A stretch of 64,000 bases of DNA, taken from positions 51,382,676 through 51,446,675 of the forward strand of contig OX377205.1 of the NCBI GenBank assembly GCA_947396885.1, given 5' to 3'. The DNA is from Heligmosomoides polygyrus polygyrus (taxonomy: Eukaryota; Nematoda; Chromadorea; Rhabditida; Heligmosomidae). The notes beneath the pieces were generated by a model, which saw nothing but the letters and a program-made list of their open reading frames with translations, was not told where the DNA came from and searched no databases. Below, piece after piece: positions 33,191 to 44,015 of this stretch (positions are counted from its first letter, which is position 1; each line of letters opens with the position of its first letter). The position numbers and the translations under genes were made by a program.

Positions 33191-34185
33191 GCCGCAGATC
33201 CTTCTCACCTCCAAATATGCTTTCAGACTGCTCCAAGACAACCCGTAGAATGGTTGTTGGAGTGATTTGCACAAAGCTCTTTCCTTTAGCTATAGAGCGC
33301 TACTGAAAAACTTTTTAAGAAGTACTCGTTATTGATGAACAGATAATTAAAGTTGTCATTGAATGCCCTTTCGCAGCTATGACGCAACTCAATGAAAGAA
33401 GTGCTTAAAAGCTCAAATATTCCAGTAAACTTGCAAAGTGTCAGCATTTTCAATTCTTCAACAACAGCGAGGAGCAAAGTAGTGAAGGCACACTTTTCTT
33501 GAGAACAGCGCGCTTTCAGCTAGATCAGAATTCGCGTTTTGCTGCACTCATGGTCTTTCACAAAATCGCCATCGAGCTCACGTATACTACATAGTTGTAT
33601 ACGTAGGTTGAATGCACTGAAAGTGGCGCCAGATTTTTGTTGGATATGGGGAGAATCCAAAATGAATTATGCAAGTGCTGTGGCTGTTGTGTTTACGTTC
33701 TTCTCTAGGCTACCCCAAGACATTTGAAATCAAAGCAACTTCTTCCAAATCGAAGTGCGCTCTTTCTTCACTAAACTAATAGAAACTCTCCAAGAAAGAA
33801 AATTAGTATAATATTTTGTTCGAGGAAAAATTTTAATATAATTTTCTTTAAAGTTTTAATTCACGTACCCAATACGTGAACATCTTGTTTGAGATTTCAT
33901 AGACTTCTAACTAATGTTTGTGGAAAGATAATGGTTTGAAACTTGTTTGAAAGAGTAGAAAGGCGGCCATTTTTTTATTCAAAAAAAGGGTGACACCAAG
34001 CCCTCATCCGGAACGTCGCGATTTTTATTCGATTTATAGCAAAAGTTCTGTTTTCATGGAGCTTCACACCTGTAAACGATGCAACAAAAATAACTGAAAA
34101 ACTCACATACACACATATGATGTCTCATGTAAGCAGCGTTAACACTATCAATCAAATAAAAAAAACGCGACGACCTTTTCAGGCC
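33191..34185. other. No gene recognised
   Basis: AT-rich towards 33780-34170. A short block at 33717-33760 (TTTGAAATCAAAGCAAC) is repeated, diverged, at about 55775-55815. Nothing else. Confidence 0.45.
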
Positions 34186-35022
34186 TTCAGCCGGCAAAAG
34201 TACGCAGCATTGCGTACAGTACCATCGCGGGGCCGCTGACCCGCCATGACAACGGCGGGTGGTGCGGCGCCGCAAGGGCTGCTGTACGCAACGCTGCGGA
34301 CTTTGCAGGCAGTTGCGATCTCTGGGAATGTCAAGGATGTAGTAAGCAAAACGCTTTTTCTTTTGTGAAGAAGCGTTTTCTAAGTCAAGTTAGGAGTTCT
34401 TTGATCTAAGCCCCGAAATCTAATAGAACACTTCTTATAACTCAACAGTTCTGTGCCATTTTACGCTTGCTCTCTTTTTTGTCGATCTGCCTCCACTAAA
34501 AGTTCATCGCTTGTCAAGCAGCTCGAAGATAATTTGCTAGCCCTTGTGATGACAGCGTTCCGTCCGATGCCCTGTTGAGTCCGGGAGGTCTGATCGATGT
34601 AGTTATACCTCGTACTAAAAAGAATGGGTCTGCTTTCTTGTTGCATTTCTGTGCAAGGGTTCTCCTTAAACCTCAGACGACTAACTTGTGACTGGAAGGT
34701 CACGGAGATTTTCCAAGCAGTTAAGATTACCTAACATCGTACTAAGGTTTTCTTGCTTTACGTTTTGAGTGCAGGATTCCATACACCTCCATTTGTCGAC
34801 ACTACCGGTGATTATATTGTTGGTTGTCAAGCTTCTTTATGGACAGAGATTATGCACAACCTACTATATCCCTAGCATGTAGATTCGTTTAAAAAATAGA
34901 TGAACATGAAATATAGAATATAAAAAATAGATGAACAATAGATGAACCATAATGGACACCCATCTATCACGCCCTCCGGCGGGTCTCACCCGCAGCTCCT
35001 GGCGCTGCGGGTGAGAGCCGCC
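34186..35022 (+). repeat. ~0.8-kb interspersed repeat with GC hairpins, copy B
   Basis: Second copy of 26232-26950. The left end forms a long hairpin (CGCAGCATTGCGTACAG with CTGTACGCAACGCTGCG, one mismatch) around CCCGCC/GGCGGG. The right end has the 18-bp-arm hairpin 34978-34995 / 35005-35022 with one mismatch. The GC-rich MITE (about 34970-35180, ending GAGGCCCTAA) overlaps its right end. Confidence 0.75.
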
Positions 35023-36291
35023 GTGAACTGCGGCAGCCCCCGGGGACCTTTGCGTGCCGCGGCTCCGCGACAACTCGTCCGCGCCGCGGCTTCCACCACA
35101 GTGGCAGCGTGGGTTCCACTGCGGCGGGAGCGATATGGACGAGTTCTCGGGGTGCTGCCGCGAGACTCTGTAGAGGCCCTAAGGCGTGACCATCACCGTT
35201 GGCCATCACGAGTAATGTTCACCCATTCACCGCGATGAGGTGGCACATGAAGGGGAAGTCACTCATAGGTGAGGAAACACATCTTGCCCCGTTTATCACA
35301 ATTCATTTGCTGTGATTGCTAGATGCGTTTCGCGTCTGTAATTCAACCGTAGTTCACGTAAGGGAGAGGGTGTACGTCTTCTCCATTACCCCTTCAGCCA
35401 GGTTTCGAGCTCCCTCGATATTCTGTTCTTGGTTCATTTCCTTTCCGTTTATTATGCGTTCACGTTGATAAACCGGAAAGATTTGAAGAGAAGTTTCAGA
35501 AAGCAAAAAAAAACGCGTCGGGAAAAGTTATAATAATTTAATAATATAAGAAATTAAAAGTCTTGACCGAGTTAAACTAAGTCTTATTCGAAGTTCCTCT
35601 TCTTCGGTGAAAAGCCACGGGAGGAGCTTAAAACAAAGGTGCGTCTAAAGAAAGTGGCCAAACGAACCTTTCTCCCACTTCTTCTTTAATTTTCTGTCTC
35701 CTCTATTCTCTCAAGTTATCTTACAACTGTTTCCTTCCTTTCCTTTCTTTTGTTTTCAGTCGTGATCAGCTAGTGTCTGCTTTTATCGCTGCTGCATTTG
35801 GGGCCACGCAGTAACCAGAGGGAGTGCTTCCCCAGACTACGTCCCCGCACCTCAATTCGTTCCAAGTGTCGCGTTTCGCCAGGTTAGCGATTCCGTTCAG
35901 CATCCTTCCGTGGTCTGTTAATAGGTGCCACACGGTTTCCTGGAATTCTAGTGCGCTTACCCTTCATCGTTTATGTACACCGGCGGTTGTCAGTTCGTAA
36001 TTTCCGTCGAGTTAGAACGTGTCTCGCGAGCGTAAAACGGTTACTATTGAAGGGACGTCGACAGATGACCAGTCATTCTCTCCAACAGCAGCCGCTGCAC
36101 AGTTTGCGAATCCAGTCCATCAGTACACCTGGGATTTCAACGCATCTCCATAGATGTGAGGTGCACTAGTTCCTAGAATGAGCAGTTTGTACCTCTTGCA
36201 TGCAGAAGACATTTTGGGTAGCAGCATATGCACACACATAATAAAGAAAATTCAAAGCGTAGTGAATAAAATTACACATTTTTCTTTTTCC
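35023..36291. other. MITE end, then no gene recognised
   Basis: 35023-35180 is the rest of the GC-rich MITE (complement of 32676-32872). 35181-36291 holds pyrimidine tracts (35660-35760) but no exon I can defend. Confidence 0.4.
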
Positions 36292-36377
36292 AAAAGGTTC
36301 GTTTCGCCACCTATCTTCAGACGAACCTTTTGTTATAACACCTTCCCGGTGGCTCATCAGTGAAGAGGAAGGTGTTA
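36292..36377 (-). ncRNA. Hammerhead-like ribozyme in permuted, pseudoknotted order
   Basis: Minus strand 5' to 3': TAACACCTTCC (36377-36367, P0); TCTTCA (stem I, 36366-36361); CTGATGA core (36360-36354); GCCACC (stem II, 36353-36348); G; GGAAGGTGTTA (P0', 36346-36336); spacer; AAAAGGTTCG (stem III, 36331-36322); U and C at the cleavage site (36321, 36320); TGAAGA (stem I', 36319-36314); UA; GGTGGC (stem II', 36311-36306); GAAA (36305-36302); CGAACCTTTT (stem III', 36301-36292). All pairings are perfect, and C3-A9, G12-A14, the A15.1-U16.1 pair and C17 are canonical. It lies about 500 bp 3' of the RT frame on the same strand. Penelope-like elements are known to carry hammerheads; this strand order is not the type I, II or III I know. 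Confidence 0.6.
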
Positions 36378-36888
36378 CAACATTTTTGGACGTGCAAATT
36401 ACCAACTTACCAACTCAATTTCTGATAATTTTAATGTTTATTAAACTTAAAAGCTTTTTATTTTAATTTATTTTTATATTTTATGTTTAGTTTAAAAGTT
36501 TATTTTATTGATATATAATCTATTTTACTAATATTGGATTTAAGTTAAAATTATAAAGGTTTTTAAACTCACACTAGTCGATCAGCTGACGATCAGCTGA
36601 CTCTAGTCTTGGCTTTAACAAAAATAACTCAACTGTAGTGCAGTATTTGCTATCAGAACGGATAACTCGTATCATTCCACAGTGTAAGTCATTTTGCTTT
36701 GCTAGGAATGATATCACGGCGGCATTATTTTCTATCTTAATCTTGTTTTTTGGCTTTAATTTATTATTTTCAAGTTTAAATGATTGATTTAAGTTTTGTA
36801 TTAAATTACAAAAGCAAAGTTTCATGAATATAAACATACACATATGTGAACAATTTAATGACGAGTATATTTTAGTAAAATTTCAAAT

Positions 36889-37843
36889 TCAGCTTAATGT
36901 TTTCACAAAGTTTATAGCCTTTTTGCTATGGTCTAGCAAGTTGTATTTATACAATATTTGTCTATTTTTAACAATACACCTACCAATGTTACTGACGATA
37001 AAATTTCTATTAAATCCATTATTTACAAGAACTTTATAAAAGTCTTCTAATTTATTACAAAAATATTCAAATTTTGAGCAAGCATTTGCTATTCTAAGGA
37101 TTTCTGTATATATAACGTTACGTTTAACTCTGATAGAAACTTCAGAATCCATGTGTGGGAACCTATTAACTTTAAAGTTAAAAGAATCTGTTTTATTATA
37201 CAAGTTGGTTTCTACTTGGTTATTTACAATTTTTAAGGTTAGATCCAGATAATTACACATGTGTTCAGTGGTATGTGTCTTTTTAAAGGCAAGTGTGTTT
37301 TTGTACACTAATCCAAGAGTATTGTCTATGAGGTCTTCAGTAAAGTTATGAATTATAAGTATGTCATCCATGTATCTAAATGGTTTAAATAACTGATGTC
37401 CTTCTAAAGTTATATTTTTGGAATATTCAAATTCAAACATAGACATTGTTAGATCTGCAAGTAAAGGGCTAAAATTTCCTCCTTGTGGTACTCCTTTATT
37501 TTGTTTGTAAATCATACCAGCAAATACACAGTAGCTATTTCTTAGTAGATAGTCGATGAAATATAGAAGATCAGAAGGTTTGTAGTATCTGTATCTATTA
37601 TCTTTATCAGAAGTGTCCGTGTAAAAAACATTGAAACTGTTGCTAGCAATGAAATTTTTACCAGAGTTTTTGAAACAAATGTTAATAAGGTTTTTCATTT
37701 TTTCAATAATAGTAACATGAGGAAGGTTTGTAAACATATCTGTAAAATCTGCTGAATATAGTTTAACATTTTTTGAATCAAAACTTGAAAGTTCTTGTAT
37801 TATGTTTGAGTTATTAATAGACCAGTACCTATAAGCCTTCGCC
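36889..37843 (-). pseudogene. Penelope-like reverse transcriptase, 5'-truncated
   Basis: An open minus frame runs from the MITE border (37843) to a stop at 36889; the first Met (37737) lies inside motif A, so the start is lost. Blocks: SADFTDMFTNLPH (motif A), NKGVPQGGNFSPLLADL (motif B), FRYMDDILII (motif C with MDD), then CNYLDLTL and a C-terminal block (NVIYTEILRIANAC) in the place of the Penelope FLD box and the RA-C region. The DNA is markedly AT-rich (about 36410-37835) against its neighbours, which suggests a recent or foreign origin. RT identity is certain; the Penelope-like placement is probable. No GIY-YIG domain follows, so it would be an endonuclease-lacking or truncated type. Confidence 0.7.
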
Positions 37844-38056
37844 AGCGCAAATAGGGTCCAGGGGTCACCCCCTACTCAGTGGTTGTACGCCTTGGTAAGA
37901 AAGCATGTGTACGTACAGTTACATCATAAATGGCCTACCTCAGTTCACCCCAGGGGTAGAACACGCTATTGCTGCAAGAAAATTCCGATTTCAAAAAGAA
38001 AATATGGCTGTACTACATGTGACCCCCCCCCCCCCCTCCCGGACCCTATTTGCGCC
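37844..38056. mobile_element. 213-bp MITE with 8-bp duplication CCTTCGCC
   Basis: Inverted ends GCGCAAATAGGGTCC (37846-37860) and the complement (38041-38055). CCTTCGCC is repeated exactly at 37836-37843 and 38057-38064. The 8-bp TSD suggests hAT. The insert holds a 14- to 15-C run near the right end. Confidence 0.85.
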
Positions 38057-38064
38057 CCTTCGCC

Positions 38065-38430
38065 TTTCTCCGATCAATTTTCTGGGACGTCGTTTTGTGG
38101 GTTTTCGTTTCATGAAGGTTGTTGGGATTGCGGTGCAATGCACCTATGTGCATGTGGAACGAATTCCATTACATTGCACCAATGCTATTACACGGCCTGT
38201 CGTGAATTTGGGTGTGTGGTGCAGTGCAATTGCACCACACACCGTTGTCTCTTTTTCCTTCACGCCTCATCACTCACTTGTCCAGTTGGTTACGAAATGA
38301 GCCTAGATGGATGGAAACGGAGCTACACACATCAATTGTGTCCAGAATTCGACTTCCTAGGAGGGTTATATTTTGGAATTGAACCTAGATGAATCGAAGC
38401 GAAGCATCACACATCACTTGTCTCCATAAT
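38065..38430. other. No gene recognised
   Basis: Contains repeated GTGCAATGCACC/GGTGCAGTGCAATTGCACC palindromic patches (about 38130-38240). The plus frames 37883-38392 and 37905-38300 cross the MITE border and are not genes. Confidence 0.4.
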
Positions 38431-38690
38431 TCAGCTAGGGAAAGGGCTCAAGGGTGTGTGCCATCCAAGGTGCTCGTGTGGGAACTGCTTTTGTCGCTCC
38501 CCCCCCCCCCCCCAGAGGGAGTCCGCGGATGGGTTCTTCGCTCTTCGAGCTCAAAATCAGGCTAGGGAAGGGACTCCAGGATGTGTGCCATCTAAGCTGT
38601 TCGTGTGGAAACTGCTTTTGTCGCCCAGGGGGAGTCCGCGGCTGGGTTCTACGCTCTTCGAGCGACGAAGCGCTTACGGCTGGAAAATGC
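38431..38690 (-). repeat. Tandem duplication of the 'ggagtccgcgg' repeat
   Basis: Two ~120-bp units (about 38431-38558 and 38568-38690) share GTGTGCCATC, AACTGCTTTTGTCGC and GGGTTC-ACGCTCTTCGAGC-type blocks. The first unit has a 15-C run (38499-38513). Related to 21225-21320. Confidence 0.75.
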
Positions 38691-39040
38691 GCAGAAAACG
38701 CCTCAAATTTGCTCACACGCCAAAGCTCCTTAAGTATCCAGTTGAAATGCAAGTGAACCACCACGCAAGAGAACCGAACCCTCGACCTCCCTCGCAGAAG
38801 AACGTTCGCCGTATTGCTGTTTCGGACATTTGGGCCAAACCGAGAGAATTATTCATTAACGGGTTCATACACTGGCTCAGCGTCCGGATCACGGTTCTGG
38901 TCTTTTCGTCAGCCATGTGTTCCAGTCTTTGTGCTAGTAAACGTTAATTCGCTCGCAGCTGAAGTCGTCAAGCATTCCATCGTTCTCCTACTAGCGAGCC
39001 ATCTGTCTGCTGTTTCGTTTCCTTTCGTTAGCGTTGGTTG

Positions 39041-39062
39041 ATTCATGTGTGCCTTTACAGGG
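39041..39062 (+). promoter_or_regulatory. Splice acceptor upstream of SCAMP ATG (possible SL trans-splice site)
   Basis: GTGCCTTTACAG ends at 39060, 22 nt before the SCAMP start codon at 39083. In nematodes such an acceptor close to the ATG without an obvious upstream exon is often a spliced-leader site. A 5'-UTR intron is the alternative. Confidence 0.4.
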
Positions 39063-39082
39063 TCTGCAAACCGCTTTACTGA

Positions 39083-42000
39083 ATGGCACTTAACAGCAAC
39101 CCCTTTGCGGATCCATTCGCGGTGAGTTGACTGTGTCCGTGAAGAAGTCTTCCTTTGTCGCCAGCTGACCGACAACATTTCCAAAAACTGGCCAAGTAAA
39201 AGCAACTCAAAAAAAAATCGCAAGGAACGGTTGTCGACGACCATTAACTTCTTTGTGTAAGCGGGAATTCGTGGTTGAGGAGAACATTACTGATGCCCAC
39301 CCTCGATGACGCTCCCGCAAGCCTACTAGCCTATGTGAGGTGCTTTGGCTGTAATGGTCTGCGCACTGAATAGGAGACATCGCGAGAAGGCACAGATCAT
39401 GCCGAAAGTACATGTGGTGCTGGTTTAGGAACCCACAAGTCAACAACCACCGCCAAGTGCTACAGGTGCTGGGGAGCACGTTGAAGGCTTCAATCCGTTC
39501 GCCGCTCAAGGAAGGGCAGGAGCTGTTCCGACCCATCAGGTACGTGCCTCTCAAGAGGGTTAGGAGCGTTTGTCCGAACACCTCGTGCTGGCTCAAGTCT
39601 GCGCTAATTTGCAACCTATTTAGCCGCCCATGAAGCCGGCGCGGCTCGCTATCGATTAATCGAAAAGGGCTCCGTTGACGTTTTTCATTAAACGAGCTGC
39701 GCATATCGCCTCGTTTTTGAGTGCAGAGCCCTAGTGGAGAAGCCTCGAACCCCTCAGTTTCCAATATTTCACAGTACGAGTGCTGTTCATGCAAGTTGTT
39801 CAGCGCTATATAGGTTCTTATTGTCCGTACGCTGGAGAAACTACGGATTACAATGCGATGGCAATGCACTTGAAGATTTAGGCGGTTTCTGGACTTGGCA
39901 ATCCTCCTGCGGCAATGAGCGATGAGCTGTTTCGCAAACAAGAAGAGCTGGAGCGAAAGGCCCAGGAGCTGCGGATGCGAGAGGAAGAGCTTAACCGACG
40001 TCAACAGCAGACGCAGAACATTTCCGGAAACATAGGTGAACCTGCGGTCCGCCTTCCTCCCTTTTCGACGACTTTCGTGTTCCTTGCCATTGTTTCTAGT
40101 ACTCTGAAAATTCCAGCGCCAAATATTACACAGCGTCCACACAATTGGCCACCGCTTCCTTCATTTATCCCAATAGAACCGTGTTTTTACCAGGTTAGTT
40201 GGTACTTTAAGACTTCCTGTCTTAATTTCTATCATTTAGTGCTAACTTCATATTTCTGCAATGATGAGATTTTCAACAAAACGCTCTGCCTAAATTTAAA
40301 TCCCTCTAATCCAGCCTTGCTTTTTCAGAACATTCCTATTCTTTTCAGGATATCGAGGTGGAGATTCCAGTGCAGTTCCAAAAAACCGTGACGGTGGTGT
40401 ACTACGTATTCTTGATGTATGTCCTGGCACTGTGCGTCAATGTCATTGCATCGCTGTTCTACATGATTTTTGCAGGAGGCAAGAGAAAACGTTTTTCATC
40501 CGTTTATTTTACTACCTTTTTGTTATTTTCGGAAGTTAAGGACCGGTAGGGCAACTGCTGCTTGCCATCATTCAGCTCTGCTTATTCTCGCCGTGCTCGT
40601 TCTTGTTCTGGTTCCGCCCTGTCTACAAAGCCTTCCGGAACGATTCTTCCTTTAATTTTATGGTGGGTGTGGTTTTTTAACTTTGTACAGCTGACGCTTT
40701 TCTTCGCGTTTGGTTTTGCGCCCTACAACACTTCCGTTACTAGTTTCGTAATCTATTCCAGATGTCCTATAGTATATCGTTTTCCTGGTGATGGATAAAG
40801 GGAAGTGATCTTCAATACGTTGAAGTAGGATAATCTGCGCAGTAGGGACAAGGCTCGAAGCGTAGTTGTGTTCACTATTTGCTGTCCTCCTTCCTTCGAG
40901 GATTTGTCGCAACTGACAAGGGAAGCCCATGAACTTCCCCCAAAGATTCTCAACGAGACCTTTATGGTGTTGTATGGCATCGGACGAGGATCACAGAACT
41001 GTGCTTCGTTTTTGCTACGGGCCATTGGGTGGTCCGGAAATGCAAAAATAGTGTCATTTCAGGGCGGGCTGATAAGGCATAAGTGACACCTAGAATGGCC
41101 CTGTCAGAAACTATTTAAGCTGCTGACCACGAACCTGTCGTTCTTTTTCTAAATTACCACTTTGCTTGAACTACTTTTCATCAAAGTTGCAGATGAAGGT
41201 TGGAAAATGTGTCTGACAGCATTGAAGAAGGAAGCGATCCCACTAACGTGCGCAGCTTTAGTCACCCATATCTACCGTAACCTACCGTAATCGACCGAAA
41301 TTTAAAAATGAATGTCATATCCGTGATTAGCACCCCAAATAACCCCCGTGGGCGATGTTTGGGCAAAACTTTTTCTTTCGTCCTCTGAGGAAATCCGAAG
41401 AGCAATGAGCCTGTCTTGATGATGGGTCAAATCAATGCTTGTCGATCTTGTTCATGAATGAGGTGACAGTGAGAAACACTTCCAAAACTGGTTGAGAATA
41501 TTCCAGAGAGGTCATATGGTGTAGTATCTAACGGAACCATCCTGAGCGAGACAAGCATCGTTTAATGGATGCGCGATATCGCTCTACGCAACAAAGCCAG
41601 CTTCTTCCACACCTGACAACAGGATGAAAGCGGAGTTAGGACACGGAGAAGGTGCACTACCGGAGCCAAAATGTAATCATCATTTGCAAAAACGCTAACA
41701 CTCCACCCAGGGACCAGAAACCCCACCTCCGGAATCGAACCCTCGCCCCCCTCCCGCAAGTCCGCCACGCTACCCATTCGGCCATCCAGTCGCTGCCGCA
41801 AGCGGCGGCGATTGAATCACTTGAATGTACACTGCAGCTTCGTATACGAAACGTAAGAAATTACTATAATCAAATTATAATTTAGGCTCCAAACCTTTTG
41901 TAAGTTACGTTCAGAGCACGACAGGGCCATTCCAGGTGTCACGTTTGCCTTATCAGCCCGCCCTGAAGCGGTACCATTTTCTGCCATTTTTGGCCCACCC

Positions 42001-43189
42001 AGTGGCCCGTAGTAAAAACGAAGCACAGCTCTGTGATCCTCGTCCGATGCTCTACAAGACCATAGAGGTCACGTTGAGAATCTTTGGGGGAAGTTCATGG
42101 GCCTCCCTTGTGAGGGGAGTGGGGTATACTTGGCTGCCGTTCTGATTCTTATGAAAAGTTCTCAACTGTTGGGAAAAGAGGGGAACGATATAGCATTCGC
42201 TGCCGCTTGCGTTCTCACTCGAGTCTCTAGTCTTGGGCATGGTGTCATTTATTGCAGTACTTCGAACAGTTTCGTCGCGTGTGCTATATTCCAAGTAGTT
42301 GTCCGCTTTGTGCGTATCCAACCTTCCCAACGTAGTAGGGTCTTAGCTTTAGAGGGTAGTAGAGGCAAAAGCAGTCTGGTGGCATAAGATGAACGGAGGA
42401 AGGGAAGAAATCGCAGTTCTGTGCCACTCAGTGGAGACTTTGATCTTGAGTTTCGTCCGAAGACTGCGGTGAGCAGCCGGTGACGAATTCGAACTCTATC
42501 ACACTGAGTGTTGTTTTTTCTTTGCCAACTAGGGTTGGTACCAATTCACCACCCCAGAGGGGTAGAAACTGGTCCGTCTAATCCACTCGCGGTGTGTTAG
42601 GTGAACAGTGTGGTAGAAATAGTCGAAATAGCAGTCCCACCCTGAGCGGCGCTTCAGTAACATAAAGGGGCCTTGAGTCCATGATCAGATGTTTAGGTGT
42701 TCTTCTTTGTGCTGTTCTTCCACTCACTGTTCACCCTTGTTCAAACACTTGGCGTTTCCTCGTACGCATGTGGTTGGATCAATACTATTGAGACTTTTTC
42801 AGGTCAGTTCTAGTGTTAACACACGGATATGGCCATTTCATACGGTTGCTTTTCAGTTTCGATCCCAATTGCGTTGATCATGTTGATTTCGGCCCTCTGT
42901 TTCACTGCGGCTCTCGGGGGCATGGTGTACGCTCTGCTCAGAGTGCACAAACTATACAGGTATTGTTTCTCAGAGAACAGACCTCACCAGAGACGTCTTG
43001 AGTGATGGGTGGTTCACTAGCTCTGAGCAAGTTTTGCATTTGAGGGGCTCCGGATTTTCCATCGATAAGGCGCGACAGGAGTTCACGAACGGAGTGATGG
43101 CTGACAGGAACGTGCAGGCGGCGGCCAGTGCGGCCACGACGGCAGCCGCTGGAGCGGCGTTTCAGCAGGCGGCCCAAGGGCGTTTCTAG
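39083..43189 (+). CDS. scm-1: SCAMP (secretory carrier-associated membrane protein), 8 exons
   Basis: Exons: 39083-39121, 39882-40035, 40117-40193, 40349-40478, 40550-40662, 42697-42802, 42857-42959, 43045-43189. They total 867 bp (288 residues) with all phases consistent. Features in order: NPFADPF motif at the N-terminus (endocytic NPF type); a charged coiled coil ([21 protein letters not shown]); the family block [25 protein letters not shown]; four membrane segments (exons 4, 5, 6 and 7); the loop [17 protein letters not shown] between the second and third; C-terminal [20 protein letters not shown]. SCAMPs are four-span proteins of recycling and secretory vesicles. Introns are GT-AG except intron 4 (40479-40549), which starts GCAAGA. 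Intron 1 could hide a further small exon. Intron 5 (2 kb) contains a fold-back element and SINE pieces. Confidence 0.93.
40915..42118. mobile_element. Fold-back element in SCAMP intron 5
   Basis: About 190-bp arms, 40915-41103 and 41918-42118, are inverted copies (CCCATGAACTTCCCCCAAAG outermost; ATAAGGCATAAGTGACACC-type block innermost). The 0.8-kb centre carries a tRNA-derived SINE head. Superfamily unknown; no clean target duplication seen. Confidence 0.75.
41707..41793 (-). repeat. tRNA-like SINE head (good A and B boxes)
   Basis: Minus strand: A box TGGCCGAATGGG (41784-41773) and perfect B box GGTTCGATTCC (41741-41731), spaced as in a tRNA. No acceptor-stem pairing and no anticodon arm, so a pol III-type SINE head rather than a tRNA gene. 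Confidence 0.6.
42530..42600 (-). mobile_element. SINE fragment in SCAMP intron 5
   Basis: Contains GGTTGGTACCAATTCACC and GAGGGGTAGAAACTGG, matching the central domain of the SINE at 6373-6667. Head and tail missing. Confidence 0.5.
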
Positions 43190-43925
43190 ATCACCAGGGT
43201 GAGTGGCCGGTTCGCATATGCTAACCATTCCGGTAGAAGCACTAATTGACGCTGCTCTTACTCATCGTTGAGGATTGCAGATCTTGCGACCGAGCTGCGC
43301 CTTGCTTCAGTCGAGCACTGTCGTCTCTTCTCAAGAACCGCACGCACGCTTGCCGTCAGCTACCTTGGGCGACGGTTCTTCCCAAACGGGGATCAAAACA
43401 TCGCTGTCTGTTTCAGCGGTAGAAATAGGTCCCGCCACCCTCTATATCACCTTGTTGGCTCTTACTGCGGTTCGTTGAGATGGTTTTGTGCACGTTCAGC
43501 AGCCCTCGCGTTTACCTGTTCATCTCGTCTCCCATTTCAAAACAGTTTTTGGTGTACGTTTTTACAACCCGTCGGCGACGGCAAGGATTCTCTTGACGTG
43601 TTGTAAGATCAGTGATAGGCTTGCTGTACAAATAGACAGTATTTCGCTGGCTTCTTGATCATGACTCAGTCGGTCGCACACCCACCGCTTCTGATGCTTA
43701 TCTATCCTCCATTTCGGTTGAAGAAGTCGGCATCCATGTGATGCGTTTGCAGACCGTTTCGTCTCATATTTGAGTTTTGTATTTATTATAGTGAGCTGTA
43801 GTCCTACAAATCTTATGGGTTTGAGATGTTGTGCTATATTGTAGATACCCATATATCAGTTATAAGATCTTCTCTGTCCTATCCAGGAATCATTCGGTTC
43901 TTTGAGTTCTCAATCTACAACGCTG

Positions 43926-43931
43926 AATAAA
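43926..43931 (+). terminator. Candidate poly(A) signal after SCAMP
   Basis: AATAAA about 740 bp after the SCAMP stop codon, the first plus-strand match noticed. The 3' UTR length is therefore only a guess. Confidence 0.3.
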
Positions 43932-44015
43932 TTTTCTGGACACATATGTTGAAACAATAGGCATGAGACACGCGCTGGTAGAGCCCCATCCGGTGGGTGT
44001 GGTTCTGTGGTCTAG

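Noticed and set aside
37883..38392. 169-codon plus-strand frame
   Set aside because: It crosses the MITE border and a poly-C run and shows no domain.
38454..38947. Proline-rich frames 38454-38756 and 38456-38947
   Set aside because: They translate poly-C and a tandem-duplicated non-coding repeat.
41707..41793. True tRNA gene
   Set aside because: A and B boxes are good but there is no acceptor stem or anticodon arm; SINE head is more likely.
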